Shown: positions 6,447 through 15,096 of the stretch, one piece after another | How positions within the stretch are numbered: the first letter of the stretch is position 1 | How the letters are laid out: every line of letters begins with the position of its first letter | The notes under the pieces: model-generated | What the model was told of the DNA's origin: nothing | The model's input: only the letters and a program-made list of their open reading frames with translations | Databases searched by the model: none | NCBI GenBank assembly: GCA_900553805.1 | Contig: USEU01000026.1 | Coordinates: forward strand, 1-26,331 | Direction: 5' to 3' | Length of the DNA stretch: 26,331 nt | Origin: an uncultured Eubacteriales bacterium | Lineage (GTDB): Bacteria; Bacillota; Clostridia; Oscillospirales; Oscillospiraceae | Made by a program: the position numbers and the translations under genes

Positions 6447-7520
6447 TCAGCCGTTTCTGACTTCCATGAAGAGGCTCTCCATTTTGCGGGAGACGTCCTC
6501 GGGGAGGTAGTCGAAGCTGCTGGCGTTGCGCAGCTCCTCTTCGTCGGGATAGGCCACGGGGTCGCTCACCACGTCCTCGTCCATATACTGCTTGGATTCG
6601 GAGGCGGGGACGGAATAGCCGATGAAATCCATGTTGGCGGCGGAGATCTCCGGGTCGCACAGGAAGTTGATGAACAGCTCGGCGGCCTCCTTCTCCTGGC
6701 AGCAGGTGGGGATGCACATGGCGTCGATGAACACGTTAAAGCCCTGGTGATCCGGGCGGTAGAAGGCCAGGTCCTCGTTCTCCTCCACCATGGTCAGGTA
6801 GTCGCCTGCATAGTAGGGGGCGATCCAGGCCTCCTCATTCTCCATGGCGTCGAAGATCTGATCCATGACGTACTGCTGCACCACGGGCTTCTGCTCAGCC
6901 AGCTTGTCGGCGCAGGCCTGAAGCTCGGCCTCGTCGGTGGTATTGGCACTGTAACCCAGCAGATACTCGGCAATGCCGAAGGCATCCCGGGAGTTATCGA
7001 ACATCAGGATCTTATCGGCATACTTCTCGTTCCACAGCAGCTCCCAGCCGGTGACATCCGCCTCATCCACATACTTGGTATTATAGATGATGCCCACGGT
7101 GCCCCAGGTGTAGGGGACGGAATACTTGTTCTCCGGGTCATAGGCCATACCCTTGAAGGAGTCGTCAATATACTGGGCGTTGGGGATATTGTCATAGTTC
7201 AGCTCCAGCAGCATATTCTCCTGGCGCATCCGGCCGATCATATAGTCGGAGGGGATGATCACGTCCACGGTGATGCCGCCATTGGAGAGCTTGGCGTACA
7301 TGCTCTCGTTGGAATCGAAGGTGGAATACTTCACCTTGATATCGGGATAGGCCTCCTCGAAGGCCGCGATCACGTCGATGGAATCGTCGTCGCCCTCGGC
7401 AATGTACTGGCCCCAGTTGTAGACGTAGAGGGTGACTTTGTTCTTCTTGGCAGAGGCAGCCCCGGTGAAGCAGCCGAGGGTGAGCACGGCGCACAGCAGC
7501 AGCGCAATTACTTTTTTCAT
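6447..7520 (-). CDS. potD: Spermidine/putrescine-binding protein PotD
   Basis: A 357-residue extracellular solute-binding protein of the polyamine importer. Signal sequence MKKVIALLLCAVLTLGCF is followed by either an atypical lipobox (TLGC, Cys17) or an ASA cleavage at about residue 24. The mature protein starts with the PotD hallmark LYVYNWGQYI and continues with DVIIPSDYMIGRM, VPYTWGTVGIIYNT, and the C-terminal AAELFINFLCDPE and NASSFDYLPE segments typical of the family. The chosen start (7518-7520) has AAAGGAG eight bases before it; a GTG or ATG inside the potC end would add only six residues without a ribosome site. Last gene of potABCD, 14 bases after potC. Polyamine specificity follows from family and operon, not from visible ligand residues. 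Confidence 0.93.
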   Translation of the reverse strand: MKKVIALLLCAVLTLGCFTGAASAKKNKVTLYVYNWGQYIAEGDDDSIDVIAAFEEAYPDIKVKYSTFDSNESMYAKLSNGGITVDVIIPSDYMIGRMRQENMLLELNYDNIPNAQYIDDSFKGMAYDPENKYSVPYTWGTVGIIYNTKYVDEADVTGWELLWNEKYADKILMFDNSRDAFGIAEYLLGYSANTTDEAELQACADKLAEQKPVVQQYVMDQIFDAMENEEAWIAPYYAGDYLTMVEENEDLAFYRPDHQGFNVFIDAMCIPTCCQEKEAAELFINFLCDPEISAANMDFIGYSVPASESKQYMDEDVVSDPVAYPDEEELRNASSFDYLPEDVSRKMESLFMEVRNG

Positions 7521-7534
7521 AATCAGATCTCCTT

Positions 7535-8347
7535 TCACTTGTTCCTGGCGTCCAGGCGCTTTTTGTCGCCCATAAGCTGGATCACATTGGAAATGACCAT
7601 CAGCACGAAGATCAGCAGGAACAGCAGCGTGAACATGGCATAAATCTTCGGCTGGATGGGCTTTTTGGTATACGAATAGATTTCCACAGGCAGGGTCACA
7701 AAATCCAGGCCGGTGACAAAATAGCTGATGACAAAATCATCCAGGCTCATGGTAAAGGCCATGATGGCCCCGGAGATCACGCCGGGCATGATCTCGTGGA
7801 TGGTCACCTTGAAGAAGGCCTGCACCCGGGTGCAGCCCAGGTCCATGGCGGCATTGACCAGGCTGTCGTCCATCTGCTTGAGCTTGGGCATCACGTTCAG
7901 GATCACGTAGGGCAGATTGAACGTGACATGGGCGATCAGCAGCGTCCAGAAGGTCAGACTGTTGCGCTGGCCCAGCAGCTTGGTGCCGACGAACACGAAC
8001 AGCAGCGACAGCGACACGCCGGTAACAATGTCCGGGTTCGTCATGGGGATATCGGTCAGGCTCATGGCCGCCTTGCGCAGCCTGGGATTCAGACCGTTGA
8101 TGCCAACCGCCGCCACCGTACCGAAGGCCGTGGCGATCAGGCTGGCCAGGACGGACACGATCAGAGAGTTGCGCAGCAGCTCCAGCAGGCCGTCATCCCG
8201 GAAGAGCCTGGCGTACTGCCGGAAGGTGAAGCCGTCGAAATGGGTGATATTCTTGCCGGTGTTGAAGGATGCCACAACCAGCACCGCCATGGGAATATAC
8301 AGGAAAATAAAGATCAGGACCGTGATGAATCGGTTGGTGCGTCTCAT
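7535..8347 (-). CDS. potC: Spermidine/putrescine ABC transporter permease PotC
   Basis: A 270-residue inner-membrane permease with about six hydrophobic segments. It forms the channel with PotB and couples to PotA. The EAA-type cytoplasmic loop that docks on the ATPase is seen as AAMDLGCTRVQAFFKVTIHE, followed by IMPGVISGAIMAFTMSLDDF, which is characteristic of PotC (SLDDFVISYF). The N-terminus FIFLYIPMAVLVVASFN is also typical. Its ATG overlaps the potB stop as ATGA (8344-8347), implying translational coupling and equal output of the two permeases. The length is normal for the family. Confidence 0.95.
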   Translation of the reverse strand: MRRTNRFITVLIFIFLYIPMAVLVVASFNTGKNITHFDGFTFRQYARLFRDDGLLELLRNSLIVSVLASLIATAFGTVAAVGINGLNPRLRKAAMSLTDIPMTNPDIVTGVSLSLLFVFVGTKLLGQRNSLTFWTLLIAHVTFNLPYVILNVMPKLKQMDDSLVNAAMDLGCTRVQAFFKVTIHEIMPGVISGAIMAFTMSLDDFVISYFVTGLDFVTLPVEIYSYTKKPIQPKIYAMFTLLFLLIFVLMVISNVIQLMGDKKRLDARNK

Positions 8348-9213
8348 ACCACCACGCTCCCTTCCTCATCGCCGCCGAAGCGGTTCATGATGCCGGTGCA
8401 CACGAACACCAGCAGCATCAGCACAATGGACAGCGCCGCGCCCAGATTGGGGTTGTTGCCCTGCTTGAACTGACGCTCGATCACGTCGCCGATGAGCACG
8501 GTGCTGGGGGAGCCCATCTTCTGGGAAATATAGAAGGTGGACACCGCCGGGACAAACACCATGGTCATGCCGGAGAGAATGCCCGGCACGGACAGGGGCA
8601 GCACCACCCGCCGGAAGGTCTGCACACCGTTGCAGCCCAGGTCCTCCGCCGCCTCGACGAGCCGGTGGTCGATCTTGACGATGGTGGAATACAGGGGCAG
8701 GATCATATAGGGCAGGTAGTTATACACCATGCCCAGCACCACCGCGCCGGGGGTGCGGATCAGGGTCAGGCGGCCGAAATCCTCCGGGATCCCGGCAAAG
8801 ATGCCCCCCAGAGAGCGCAGCCAGGCGAAGAAGGCCACCAGAAGATTATTGATAATGCCCTGGTCGCTGAGCAGGCCCACCCAGGCCAGGGTACGCAGCA
8901 GGAAGCTCATGCACATGGGCAGCATCACCAGCATATAAAGAAAGCGCTGAGCAATGGGGCCGCAGTGGGCGATATAATAGGCCACGGGATAGCCAATGAC
9001 CAGGCACACCGCTGCGGAGACGAGCGAATAGGCAATGGAGCTCCACAGCACGGGCAGGTAAGTACCCAGCTGGCGCACATTGGCCAGGGAGAATTCCCCG
9101 GTGCCGGGGTCGGTGAGGGCATAGTAGCCCACCACACCCAGAGGAATCAGGGTGAACAGCACCATCCATATTAAATAAGGCGTGCTGAGCAAAACCGCGT
9201 TACGCTTCTTCAT
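8344..9213 (-). CDS. potB: Spermidine/putrescine ABC transporter permease PotB
   Basis: A 289-residue membrane permease, partner of PotC. Six hydrophobic segments can be seen. The ATPase-docking loop is [20 protein letters not shown], followed by [24 protein letters not shown], a PotB signature. The start is set at the ATG at 9211-9213. The ATG three codons upstream abuts the GGAGG directly and leaves no spacer, whereas the chosen ATG sits nine bases behind it. The first 14 bases lie inside the 3' end of potA and the end overlaps potC by four bases, so the whole importer appears translationally coupled. Confidence 0.94.
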   Translation of the reverse strand: MKKRNAVLLSTPYLIWMVLFTLIPLGVVGYYALTDPGTGEFSLANVRQLGTYLPVLWSSIAYSLVSAAVCLVIGYPVAYYIAHCGPIAQRFLYMLVMLPMCMSFLLRTLAWVGLLSDQGIINNLLVAFFAWLRSLGGIFAGIPEDFGRLTLIRTPGAVVLGMVYNYLPYMILPLYSTIVKIDHRLVEAAEDLGCNGVQTFRRVVLPLSVPGILSGMTMVFVPAVSTFYISQKMGSPSTVLIGDVIERQFKQGNNPNLGAALSIVLMLLVFVCTGIMNRFGGDEEGSVVV

Positions 9214-10321
9214 CCTCGGCATCCTCCGTCAGCTCGTCGTACTCGGCGGAGTAGGAGCTGTAATCACCAAACATGCCGGAATACTCACTCTTGTGCATGA
9301 TGTGAATATCCTCCGGGTTGAGTCGAATGCCAATGGTGGAGCCAACAGCCTGATAATCCGTGGACTGGATCAGCCACTTGAAGCCCTTGAACTCCACGAT
9401 AATGTCATAGTTCAGCCCCTTGAAGGTGATGGCGGTCACCTTGCCCACCAAATGCCCCTGCTTGGGCGGGACAATATCCACATCCTCCGGGCGGATGACC
9501 ACATCCACCGGCTCATTCTCGGCGAAGCCCTTGTCCACGCACTCGAATTCCCGGTCGAAGAATTTCACCCGATAGTCGGACAGCATCACGCCGTCCAGGA
9601 TGTTGGATTCGCCGATGAAGTCCGCCACGAAGGCGTTCTTCGGCTCGTTATAGATATCCTCAGGTCTGCCAATCTGCTGAATGCGGCCCTTGTCCATCAC
9701 CACGATGGTATCGGACATGGAAAGCGCCTCTTCCTGGTCGTGGGTCACATAGATAAAGGTGATGCCCAACGCCTGCTGAATGCGCTTCAGCTCGTTCTGC
9801 ATGTCCTTGCGCAGCCGCAGGTCCAGCGCGCCCAGGGGTTCATCCAGCAGCAGCACCTTGGGCCGGTTGACCAGCGCCCGGGCGATGGCCACCCGCTGCT
9901 GCTGACCGCCGGAAAGCCGGTCGATGTGGCGGTTCTCGTAGCCGCGCAGGCTGACGATCTCCAGCATCTCCTTGACCCGGGCGTCAATTTCGCTCTTGGG
10001 CAGCTTGGCTACCCGCAGGCCAAAGGCGATGTTGTCGTACACATCCAGATGCGGAAAAAGGGCATAGCGCTGAAACACGGTGTTGATCTGCCGCTTATAG
10101 GGCGGCACGTCATTGATTATCTCGCCGTCAAAGGTCACCGTGCCGGATGTGGGCGTGAGAAAGCCGCCGATGATCCGCAGCGTGGTGGTCTTGCCGCAGC
10201 CGGAAGGGCCGAGCAGTGTGAGGAATTCATGATCGTTGATGTAAAGATTGATTCCGTCTAGTATACGCTCCCCGTCGAACTCCATGACAAGATCACGGAG
10301 CCTGATGAGTTCCTTGGACAT
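9200..10321 (-). CDS. potA: Spermidine/putrescine ABC transporter ATP-binding protein PotA
   Basis: A 373-residue ATPase that powers polyamine uptake through PotB-PotC. It contains Walker A GPSGCGKT (38-45), the Q-loop glutamine at about 84 ([10 protein letters not shown]), the ABC signature LSGGQQQR (136-143), Walker B VLLLDEP (156-162) and the switch histidine in THDQ (about 194). Beyond residue 240 is the regulatory/TOBE-like C-terminal domain found in PotA and maltose-type ATPases ([22 protein letters not shown]). The tail is unusually acidic ([12 protein letters not shown]). First gene of the operon, with GGGGGAGG just before its ATG and a recognisable promoter. Confidence 0.95.
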   Translation of the reverse strand: MSKELIRLRDLVMEFDGERILDGINLYINDHEFLTLLGPSGCGKTTTLRIIGGFLTPTSGTVTFDGEIINDVPPYKRQINTVFQRYALFPHLDVYDNIAFGLRVAKLPKSEIDARVKEMLEIVSLRGYENRHIDRLSGGQQQRVAIARALVNRPKVLLLDEPLGALDLRLRKDMQNELKRIQQALGITFIYVTHDQEEALSMSDTIVVMDKGRIQQIGRPEDIYNEPKNAFVADFIGESNILDGVMLSDYRVKFFDREFECVDKGFAENEPVDVVIRPEDVDIVPPKQGHLVGKVTAITFKGLNYDIIVEFKGFKWLIQSTDYQAVGSTIGIRLNPEDIHIMHKSEYSGMFGDYSSYSAEYDELTEDAEDEEA

Positions 10322-10373
10322 TATCCTCCCCCGATTCTTTAACCCGATTTTTCGTCAGAATTTGACAGATATA

Positions 10374-10401
10374 AATATATAGAAAAAATTCGGAAAGTCA
10401 A
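10374..10401 (-). promoter_or_regulatory. Sigma-A promoter of potABCD
   Basis: Minus strand: -35 TTGACT (10396-10401), 16-base spacer, -10 TATATT (10374-10379). The leader to the potA ATG is about 45 bases. Confidence 0.65.
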
Positions 10402-10496
10402 TAGGACAGCGGAAATAATCCGGGCAATTTTCTTTTATTCGCTCCTCTTTGCCCCCTCTCCCCTTCCCTGCCCCATTATCATCTGTTCATTCTGCC

Positions 10497-10527
10497 AAAA
10501 AAAATCAGCCCGGCGTTTAATCCGGGC
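10497..10527 (-). terminator. Minus-strand terminator between divergent potA and M23 genes
   Basis: On the minus strand, a GCCCGG/CCGGGC stem (10522-10527 with 10508-10513, 8-base loop) is followed by TGA and eight T (10504-10497). It is a well-formed intrinsic terminator, but no minus-strand gene ends here; it lies upstream of the potA promoter. It would stop antisense or read-through transcription entering from the ftsH side. Confidence 0.6.
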
Positions 10528-10561
10528 ACATCCTGTCTATACTCTGCCTCGGAGGTGTTCT

Positions 10562-11272
10562 ATGATGAACAACAAAAAACAAGGCTTCAGCCTGAAATTC
10601 GCGGCGCTGATTCTGGTGCTGGCGGTTGCTGCATCGGGGCTTACCATTTTCCTGTCCCACCGCAGCAAAGAGCCTGCTCAGGAGGCGGCGGTTCAGGCCC
10701 CGCTGGTGGAGAACCTGGCCGAGACTACACAAAGCACCACTTCGGCATCCATCCCCAGCGCGTCCACACCCAGCGTATCCACCCCCGCTGCCCCGCTGCC
10801 CAGAGCGACGGAGCCTGCCGTAAGCGCGACCGTGCCTGCCGCTGTCACCAATGACGAGGTGCTGAAAACCGCCATGCCGGTGCCCGGTGAGGCCATCAGC
10901 GCTTACGCCATGGACTGCCTGAGCTACAACGAGACCACCCGGGACTGGCGCACCCACAACGGCATCGACCTTGCCGCCGAGGCAGGCGCGCCCGTGGGTG
11001 CGGCGGCAGACGGCACCGTGTACACCACCTATGAGGACGACGCCCTGGGCTACACCGTGGTGATCCGCCACACCGGCGGCTACACCACCCGGTATTCCAG
11101 CCTGCGGGAGGACCTGTGCGTCCAGCCCGGCGATACCGTCACCCTGGGCCAGACCATCGGCTACGCCGGTGACACCGCCCTGGTGGAAACGGTGATGGGC
11201 AGCCACGTCCACTTCAGCGTCAGCTGCCAGGATCAGCCCATGGACCCGGCGGAATTCCTGAACCTGAGCTGA
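10562..11272 (+). CDS. SpoIIQ-like M23 metallopeptidase, membrane anchored
   Basis: A 236-residue protein: short cytoplasmic N-terminus, one membrane segment about 11-31, a low-complexity Ser/Thr/Pro/Ala linker about 45-95, then a LytM/M23 peptidase domain about 104-232. Zinc-site residues are present: H132 and D136 in THNGIDLAA, and H215-x-H217 in GSHVHFSV. The domain entry (YAMDCLSYNETTRDWRTHNG) resembles clostridial SpoIIQ, the forespore protein that pairs with SpoIIIAH across the intermembrane space in engulfment. M23 membership is certain; the SpoIIQ role is inferred from size, topology and this motif. Unlike the degenerate B. subtilis protein, the metal ligands are intact. ATG at 10562 has GGAGG six bases upstream. 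No convincing sigma-F or sigma-G promoter could be fixed by eye. Confidence 0.8.
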   Translation: MMNNKKQGFSLKFAALILVLAVAASGLTIFLSHRSKEPAQEAAVQAPLVENLAETTQSTTSASIPSASTPSVSTPAAPLPRATEPAVSATVPAAVTNDEVLKTAMPVPGEAISAYAMDCLSYNETTRDWRTHNGIDLAAEAGAPVGAAADGTVYTTYEDDALGYTVVIRHTGGYTTRYSSLREDLCVQPGDTVTLGQTIGYAGDTALVETVMGSHVHFSVSCQDQPMDPAEFLNLS

Positions 11273-11324
11273 CCCGTTTTCCCCCATCGGCGGAGCAATG
11301 CGCTTCCTTCTTCCTCCTTGAAAC

Positions 11325-11372
11325 CCCCCGGCCGGGGCACCGATCAACGGTGCGCCCGGCCGGGGGCAGATT
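11325..11372. terminator. Bidirectional terminator between M23 gene and ftsH
   Basis: Long GC-rich stem: CCCCCGGCCGGG, one bulge, then CACCG (11325-11342), pairing with CGGTG through GGCCGGGGG (11348-11366), loop ATCAA. It is followed by CAGATTTTT on the plus strand and GGTTTC on the minus strand. It is stronger for the plus-strand gene, but placed to serve both. Confidence 0.8.
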
Positions 11373-11373
11373 T

Positions 11374-13278
11374 TTATTCTTCTGTCTGCGGTTTCTCTTC
11401 GTCCTGCGCGGCGGACTTTTCGGCGGAATTCACGAAGCTCATCAGCTCCTCGCCGGTGATGGTCTCCTTCATCAGCAGGAATTCCGCCACCTCGTCCAGC
11501 AGGGATCGATGCTCCCGCAGGATGGACAGGGCGGAGGCGTAGCTCTCGTCCAGCAGCTCTTTGACCTCCTGATCCACCACGGCGGCGGTGGACTGGGCGC
11601 AGTCCATATAGGCCTGGCCGTCCAGGTACTGGTGCTCCACAGAGGCGGTGGTCATCAGGCCCAGCTTTTTGCCCATGCCGTACTGGCTGATCATATTCCG
11701 GGCCAGGGCGGTGGCGCGCTGCAAATCGTTGGCCGCGCCGGTGGTCTGGACGCCGAACACGATCTGCTCGGCGGCTCTGCCGCCCACCAGGGTACGCAGC
11801 TCGGTCTTCAGCTCCTCCACGGTGTTCAGGAACTTCTCCTCCTCCGGCATCTGCATGGTATAGCCCAGCGCGCCGGAGGTATGGGGCACAATGGTGATCT
11901 TGGACACGGGCTGGGAATGCTTCTCCAGGGCGGCCACCAGGGCGTGGCCCACCTCGTGATAGGACACCAGCCGCTTTTCCATATCGGTCATGACGGTGTG
12001 CTTCTTCTCGGTGCCCGCAATGACGGTTTCAAAGGAGGCCATCAGATCCTCCTGGGTCACCAGCTGCCGCCCGTGCCGCACGGCCCGCAGGGCCGCCTCG
12101 TTCACCAGGTTGGCAAGGTCCGCACCCACCGCACCGGCGGTGGCCTGGGCGATCTTTCTCAAGTCCACATCGTCGCTGAGCTTGATCTTGCGGGTGTGCA
12201 CCTTCAGGGTATCCAGTCTGCCCTGGAGGTTGGGCCGGTCCACAATAATCCGCCGGTCAAAGCGGCCGGGGCGCAGCAGGGCCTTGTCCAGGATCTCCGG
12301 GCGGTTGGTGGCCGCCAGGCACACGATGCCCTTGGAGGGCTCGAAGCCGTCGATCTCGTTGAGCAGCTGGTTCAGGGTCTGCTCCTGCTCGGAGTTGTTG
12401 CCGTAGCGATTGTCCCGGGAGCGGCCCACCGCGTCGATCTCGTCAATGAAGATGATGCAGGGAGCCACCTTGGCGGCCTGCTGGAACAGGTCGCGCACCC
12501 GGCTGGCGCCCATGCCCACGAACATCTCCACAAAGTCGGAGCCGGAGATGGAGAAGAAGGGCACCCCCGCCTCCCCCGCCACGGCCTTGGCAAGCAGGGT
12601 CTTGCCGGTGCCGGGGGAGCCGACCAGCAGCGCGCCCTTGGGCAGCTTCGCGCCGATCTCGGTGTACTTCTGGGGATTGTGGAGGAAATCAATGATCTCC
12701 CCCAGGGACTCCTTGGCCTCGTCCTGCCCGGCCACATCCTTAAAGGTGACGCCGGTCTGCTTTTCCATATACATCTTGGCCTTGCTCTTGCCGAAGCCGC
12801 CCATCATGCCCTCGCTGCCCATGCGCTTGGTGATCATCCGCATGAACACGAATAGGATAGCAAAGGTGATGGCATAGGACAGGATCATCATGATCATGGA
12901 GTTATCCTCCGTGATCGGCCGGGTCACCTTGACGCCCATATCCGTCAGCTGCTGAGCCAGCAGCAGGGTATCACCGCCGCTGGGCAGGCCGGTGTAGCAG
13001 GCCTTCTGCTGGGAGCCGGGCTTGGCTGCCTCCTGCTTGGTCAGGTAGACGATGCGGTCATAGCGGATCTCCACCTCCGCCAGCTGGTTGCTGTCCATGG
13101 CATCCAGGAAGTCGCTGACGCTGGTCTCCGTGTACTGACTGCCGGAGATGGAGCTGTAAATCCAGCTGATCAGCAGCACCAGGGCCAGGGCAACGATCAG
13201 CGCCGTCCACACGCCGCCCTTGGGCATATTGTCCATCGGCTTTTTGGGATTTTTCGGATTCTGTGATTCTGAACTCAT
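11374..13278 (-). CDS. ftsH: ATP-dependent zinc metalloprotease FtsH
   Basis: A 634-residue membrane protease that extracts and degrades misfolded membrane and regulatory proteins. Layout: membrane segment 24-41, extracytoplasmic domain about 45-125, second membrane segment about 128-147, AAA+ domain from about 175 with Walker A GSPGTGKT (220-227), pore loop FVG (252-254), Walker B IIFIDE (275-280) and the second region of homology [20 protein letters not shown] (322-341). The M41 protease domain has zinc motif HEVGH (441-445) and the third ligand D518 in TTGAANDLQ. The usual motif is HEAGH and the usual Walker A GPPGTGKT; both changes are conservative. The gene stands alone, without the tilS/hpt neighbours common elsewhere. 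A hairpin covers its ribosome site. Confidence 0.95.
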   Translation of the reverse strand: MSSESQNPKNPKKPMDNMPKGGVWTALIVALALVLLISWIYSSISGSQYTETSVSDFLDAMDSNQLAEVEIRYDRIVYLTKQEAAKPGSQQKACYTGLPSGGDTLLLAQQLTDMGVKVTRPITEDNSMIMMILSYAITFAILFVFMRMITKRMGSEGMMGGFGKSKAKMYMEKQTGVTFKDVAGQDEAKESLGEIIDFLHNPQKYTEIGAKLPKGALLVGSPGTGKTLLAKAVAGEAGVPFFSISGSDFVEMFVGMGASRVRDLFQQAAKVAPCIIFIDEIDAVGRSRDNRYGNNSEQEQTLNQLLNEIDGFEPSKGIVCLAATNRPEILDKALLRPGRFDRRIIVDRPNLQGRLDTLKVHTRKIKLSDDVDLRKIAQATAGAVGADLANLVNEAALRAVRHGRQLVTQEDLMASFETVIAGTEKKHTVMTDMEKRLVSYHEVGHALVAALEKHSQPVSKITIVPHTSGALGYTMQMPEEEKFLNTVEELKTELRTLVGGRAAEQIVFGVQTTGAANDLQRATALARNMISQYGMGKKLGLMTTASVEHQYLDGQAYMDCAQSTAAVVDQEVKELLDESYASALSILREHRSLLDEVAEFLLMKETITGEELMSFVNSAEKSAAQDEEKPQTEE

Positions 13279-13287
13279 AGCATAACC

Positions 13288-13301
13288 GCCCCTTTTGGGG
13301 C
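13288..13301 (-). promoter_or_regulatory. Hairpin overlapping the ftsH ribosome binding site
   Basis: On the minus strand, GCCCC-AAAA-GGGGC forms a perfect 5-bp stem with a 4-base loop. The right arm GGGGC is the only plausible Shine-Dalgarno core for the ATG at 13278, ten bases downstream. Folding would mask it, which could allow temperature- or factor-dependent translation (inference). Confidence 0.4.
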
Positions 13302-13331
13302 ATGTTCCTTTCTTTGCAGGTAATTGTGGTT

Positions 13332-13360
13332 ATCATAGCATACTTTTTCGGTTTCGGCAA
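13332..13360 (-). promoter_or_regulatory. Extended -10 promoter of ftsH
   Basis: Minus strand: -35 TTGCCG (13355-13360), 17-base spacer ending in TGC, -10 TATGAT (13332-13337). The TGn extension compensates for the modest -35. The leader is about 45 bases. The sequence 13361-13508 between the ftsH and uraA promoters is T-rich and shows nothing else I can support. Confidence 0.6.
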
Positions 13361-13508
13361 TCAATGAATCTATTTTTTACTGTTATCTTTCTGTTAATTC
13401 TTTTTGAAAGAAAAATGGCGGATGGTGTCAGTATCCTCTTACTGCATTTTTTACAAAATTCCAGTCACAATTCATTCATATTTTGGCAGCGGTCAACGCT
13501 TTTTTCCC

Positions 13509-13537
13509 TTGCTTTTCCGAGGAAGAGGTTGTATACT
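13509..13537 (+). promoter_or_regulatory. Sigma-A promoter of the uracil permease gene
   Basis: -35 TTGCTT (13509-13514), 17-base spacer, -10 TATACT (13532-13537). The expected start near 13544 gives a leader of about 120 bases with two possible stem-loops before the ATG at 13666. An 8-bp inverted repeat, AGAGGTTG (13524-13531) and CAACCTCT (13559-13566), brackets the start region. Confidence 0.6.
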
Positions 13538-13546
13538 AGCACAAAC

Positions 13547-13578
13547 GCCTCCAAGGACCAACCTCTTTGGGGCTTTTT
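13547..13578 (+). promoter_or_regulatory. Candidate attenuator hairpin in the uracil permease leader
   Basis: GCCTCCAAGG (13547-13556) pairs with TCTTTGGGGC (13564-13573) with one mismatch and two G-U pairs, then TTTTT (13574-13578). It looks like a weak intrinsic terminator at the start of the transcript, with no upstream plus-strand gene for it to serve. Pyrimidine-controlled attenuation is known for such permeases, but no clear PyrR-binding consensus was found. Confidence 0.45.
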
Positions 13579-13665
13579 CATGAGAACACGGAAAGGAGGA
13601 ATCGAAGCAGCACTGCGTCGGTTCCTTTTTTTCGGAAACCACCCGGAAAAGAAAGGAAGTTATTT

Positions 13666-15039
13666 ATGGCAAAAATCGAGAAAAACACTGATGCCGTCTA
13701 TGATTCCAGCACCTTGGGCACCCCCAAGCAGCTGATTCTGGGCGTGCAGCACCTGTTCGCCATGTTCGGAGCAACGGTGCTGGTCCCCGCGCTGACCGGG
13801 CTGGATGTGGCCAACGCCCTGCTGTTCGCGGGTCTGGGCACCCTCCTGTTCCACCTGATCACCGGCCGCAAGGTCCCCGCATTCCTCGGTTCCTCCTTCG
13901 CTTTCATCGGCGGTTACGCTGCCATCGGCGGTCTGAGCGGCGACTATGGCTTCGATACCCTGCCCTATGCCTGCTTCGGCGTGGCCTGTGCCGGTCTTGT
14001 GTACCTGGTGCTGGCGGCTCTGTTCAAGGCCTTTGGCGCAAAAAAAGTCATGCGTTATTTCCCGCCCATTGTCACCGGCCCCATCATCATCTGCATCGGC
14101 CTGACGCTGGCCAACTCCGCCGTAAATAACTGCTCCAACAACTGGTGGATCGCTCTGGTTGCCATCCTGGTAGTGGTGATCGCCAATATCTTCGGCAAGG
14201 GCATGATCAAAATAATCCCCATCCTCCTGGGCGTGGTAGCCTCTTATGTGTTTGCGATGATCGTAGACGAAGGCTCCCGCGCCCATTTTGTGCAGCTCGT
14301 CGGCGAGGCCGACTGGATCGGGCTGCCCATCGTATGGAACAGAACGGCGCTGTCCATCTTCGGCAAGGATCTTGACAGCGGCCTGCTGGTCACCGCCATC
14401 ATCACCATCATGCCCATCTCCCTGGCTACCATGATGGAGCATGTGGGCGACATCAGCGCCATCTCCTCCACCGTTGGCAAGAACTATGTGGCCGACCCCG
14501 GCCTGCACCGTACCCTGCTGGGCGACGGTCTGGCGACCATCATGGCCTCCCTGTTCGGCGCGCCTGCCAACACCACCTACGGCGAGAACACCGGCGTGCT
14601 GGCCCTGAGCAAGGTCTATGACCCCAAGGTCATCCGCCTGGCTGCCTACTTCGCCGTGATTCTCTCCTTCTGCCCCAAGTTCTCCGCCATCATCCAGGCC
14701 ATGCCTGCCGCCACCATGGGCGGCGTCAGCCTGGTGCTGTACGGCATGATCTCCGCCGTGGGCGTGCGCAACGTGGTTGAGAATCAGGTGGACTTCACCA
14801 AGAGCCGCAACGTCCTGATCGCCGCCATGATCATGGGCCTGGCCATCGGCGTCAGCACCAGCACCGCCGGCGCCATCAGCTTCACCATCGGCTCCGTGAC
14901 CATCAGCCTGTCCGGCCTGGCCGTGGCCGCTCTGGTGGGCATCATCATGAACGCCATCCTGCCCGGCAAGGACTATGAGTTCGGCGCCAACGAGCAGGGC
15001 GACACCGCCGTGGTCAACTTCGGCTCTCACGCGAAATAA
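13666..15039 (+). CDS. uraA: Uracil permease (NCS2 family, UraA/PyrP-like)
   Basis: A 457-residue membrane transporter of the nucleobase:cation symporter-2 family, importing uracil with protons. The uracil-branch signature ANTTYGENTGVLALSK lies at about 301-316. E258 (MMEHVGD) and E307 (YGEN) occupy the places of the two substrate-binding glutamates known from E. coli UraA. The N-terminal GVQHLFAMFGATVLVPALTG is also diagnostic. Start at the ATG at 13666, behind GAAAGGAAG; the frame stays open to 13567, but those residues are basic, unlike the family and within the structured leader. It stands alone with its own promoter and terminator. It could carry other pyrimidines, but the uracil-type signature is clear. 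Confidence 0.94.
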   Translation: MAKIEKNTDAVYDSSTLGTPKQLILGVQHLFAMFGATVLVPALTGLDVANALLFAGLGTLLFHLITGRKVPAFLGSSFAFIGGYAAIGGLSGDYGFDTLPYACFGVACAGLVYLVLAALFKAFGAKKVMRYFPPIVTGPIIICIGLTLANSAVNNCSNNWWIALVAILVVVIANIFGKGMIKIIPILLGVVASYVFAMIVDEGSRAHFVQLVGEADWIGLPIVWNRTALSIFGKDLDSGLLVTAIITIMPISLATMMEHVGDISAISSTVGKNYVADPGLHRTLLGDGLATIMASLFGAPANTTYGENTGVLALSKVYDPKVIRLAAYFAVILSFCPKFSAIIQAMPAATMGGVSLVLYGMISAVGVRNVVENQVDFTKSRNVLIAAMIMGLAIGVSTSTAGAISFTIGSVTISLSGLAVAALVGIIMNAILPGKDYEFGANEQGDTAVVNFGSHAK

Positions 15040-15056
15040 GCGCCGCTCCCTCCCAT

Positions 15057-15086
15057 GCCGCTCCCGGAAACGGGGGCGGCTTTTTT
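15057..15086 (+). terminator. Terminator of the uracil permease gene
   Basis: Ten-bp stem, GCCGCTCCCG (15057-15066) with CGGGGGCGGC (15071-15080) and one G-U pair, loop GAAA, then six T. A classic intrinsic terminator 17 bases after the stop. Confidence 0.92.
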
Positions 15087-15096
15087 GTTAAACCCC

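Noticed and set aside
10515..10543. Possible promoter (GTTTA ... TATACT) for the M23 gene
   Set aside because: Poor -35, and the start would fall at the ribosome site itself; it also does not fit sigma-F/G consensus well enough.
11350..12855. 501-codon open frame antisense to ftsH
   Set aside because: Shadow of ftsH: His/Gln/Gly/Leu-rich nonsense composition typical of complement reading. FtsH motifs are unambiguous on the other strand.
13580..13735. Short leader frame overlapping the uracil permease start
   Set aside because: No Shine-Dalgarno sequence before its ATG and a low-complexity product; a leader peptide cannot be excluded but is unsupported.
13660..15030. 456-codon open frame antisense to the uracil permease
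   Set aside because: Asp/His/Gly-rich shadow of a membrane protein, with no ribosome site; the permease is clear on the plus strand.
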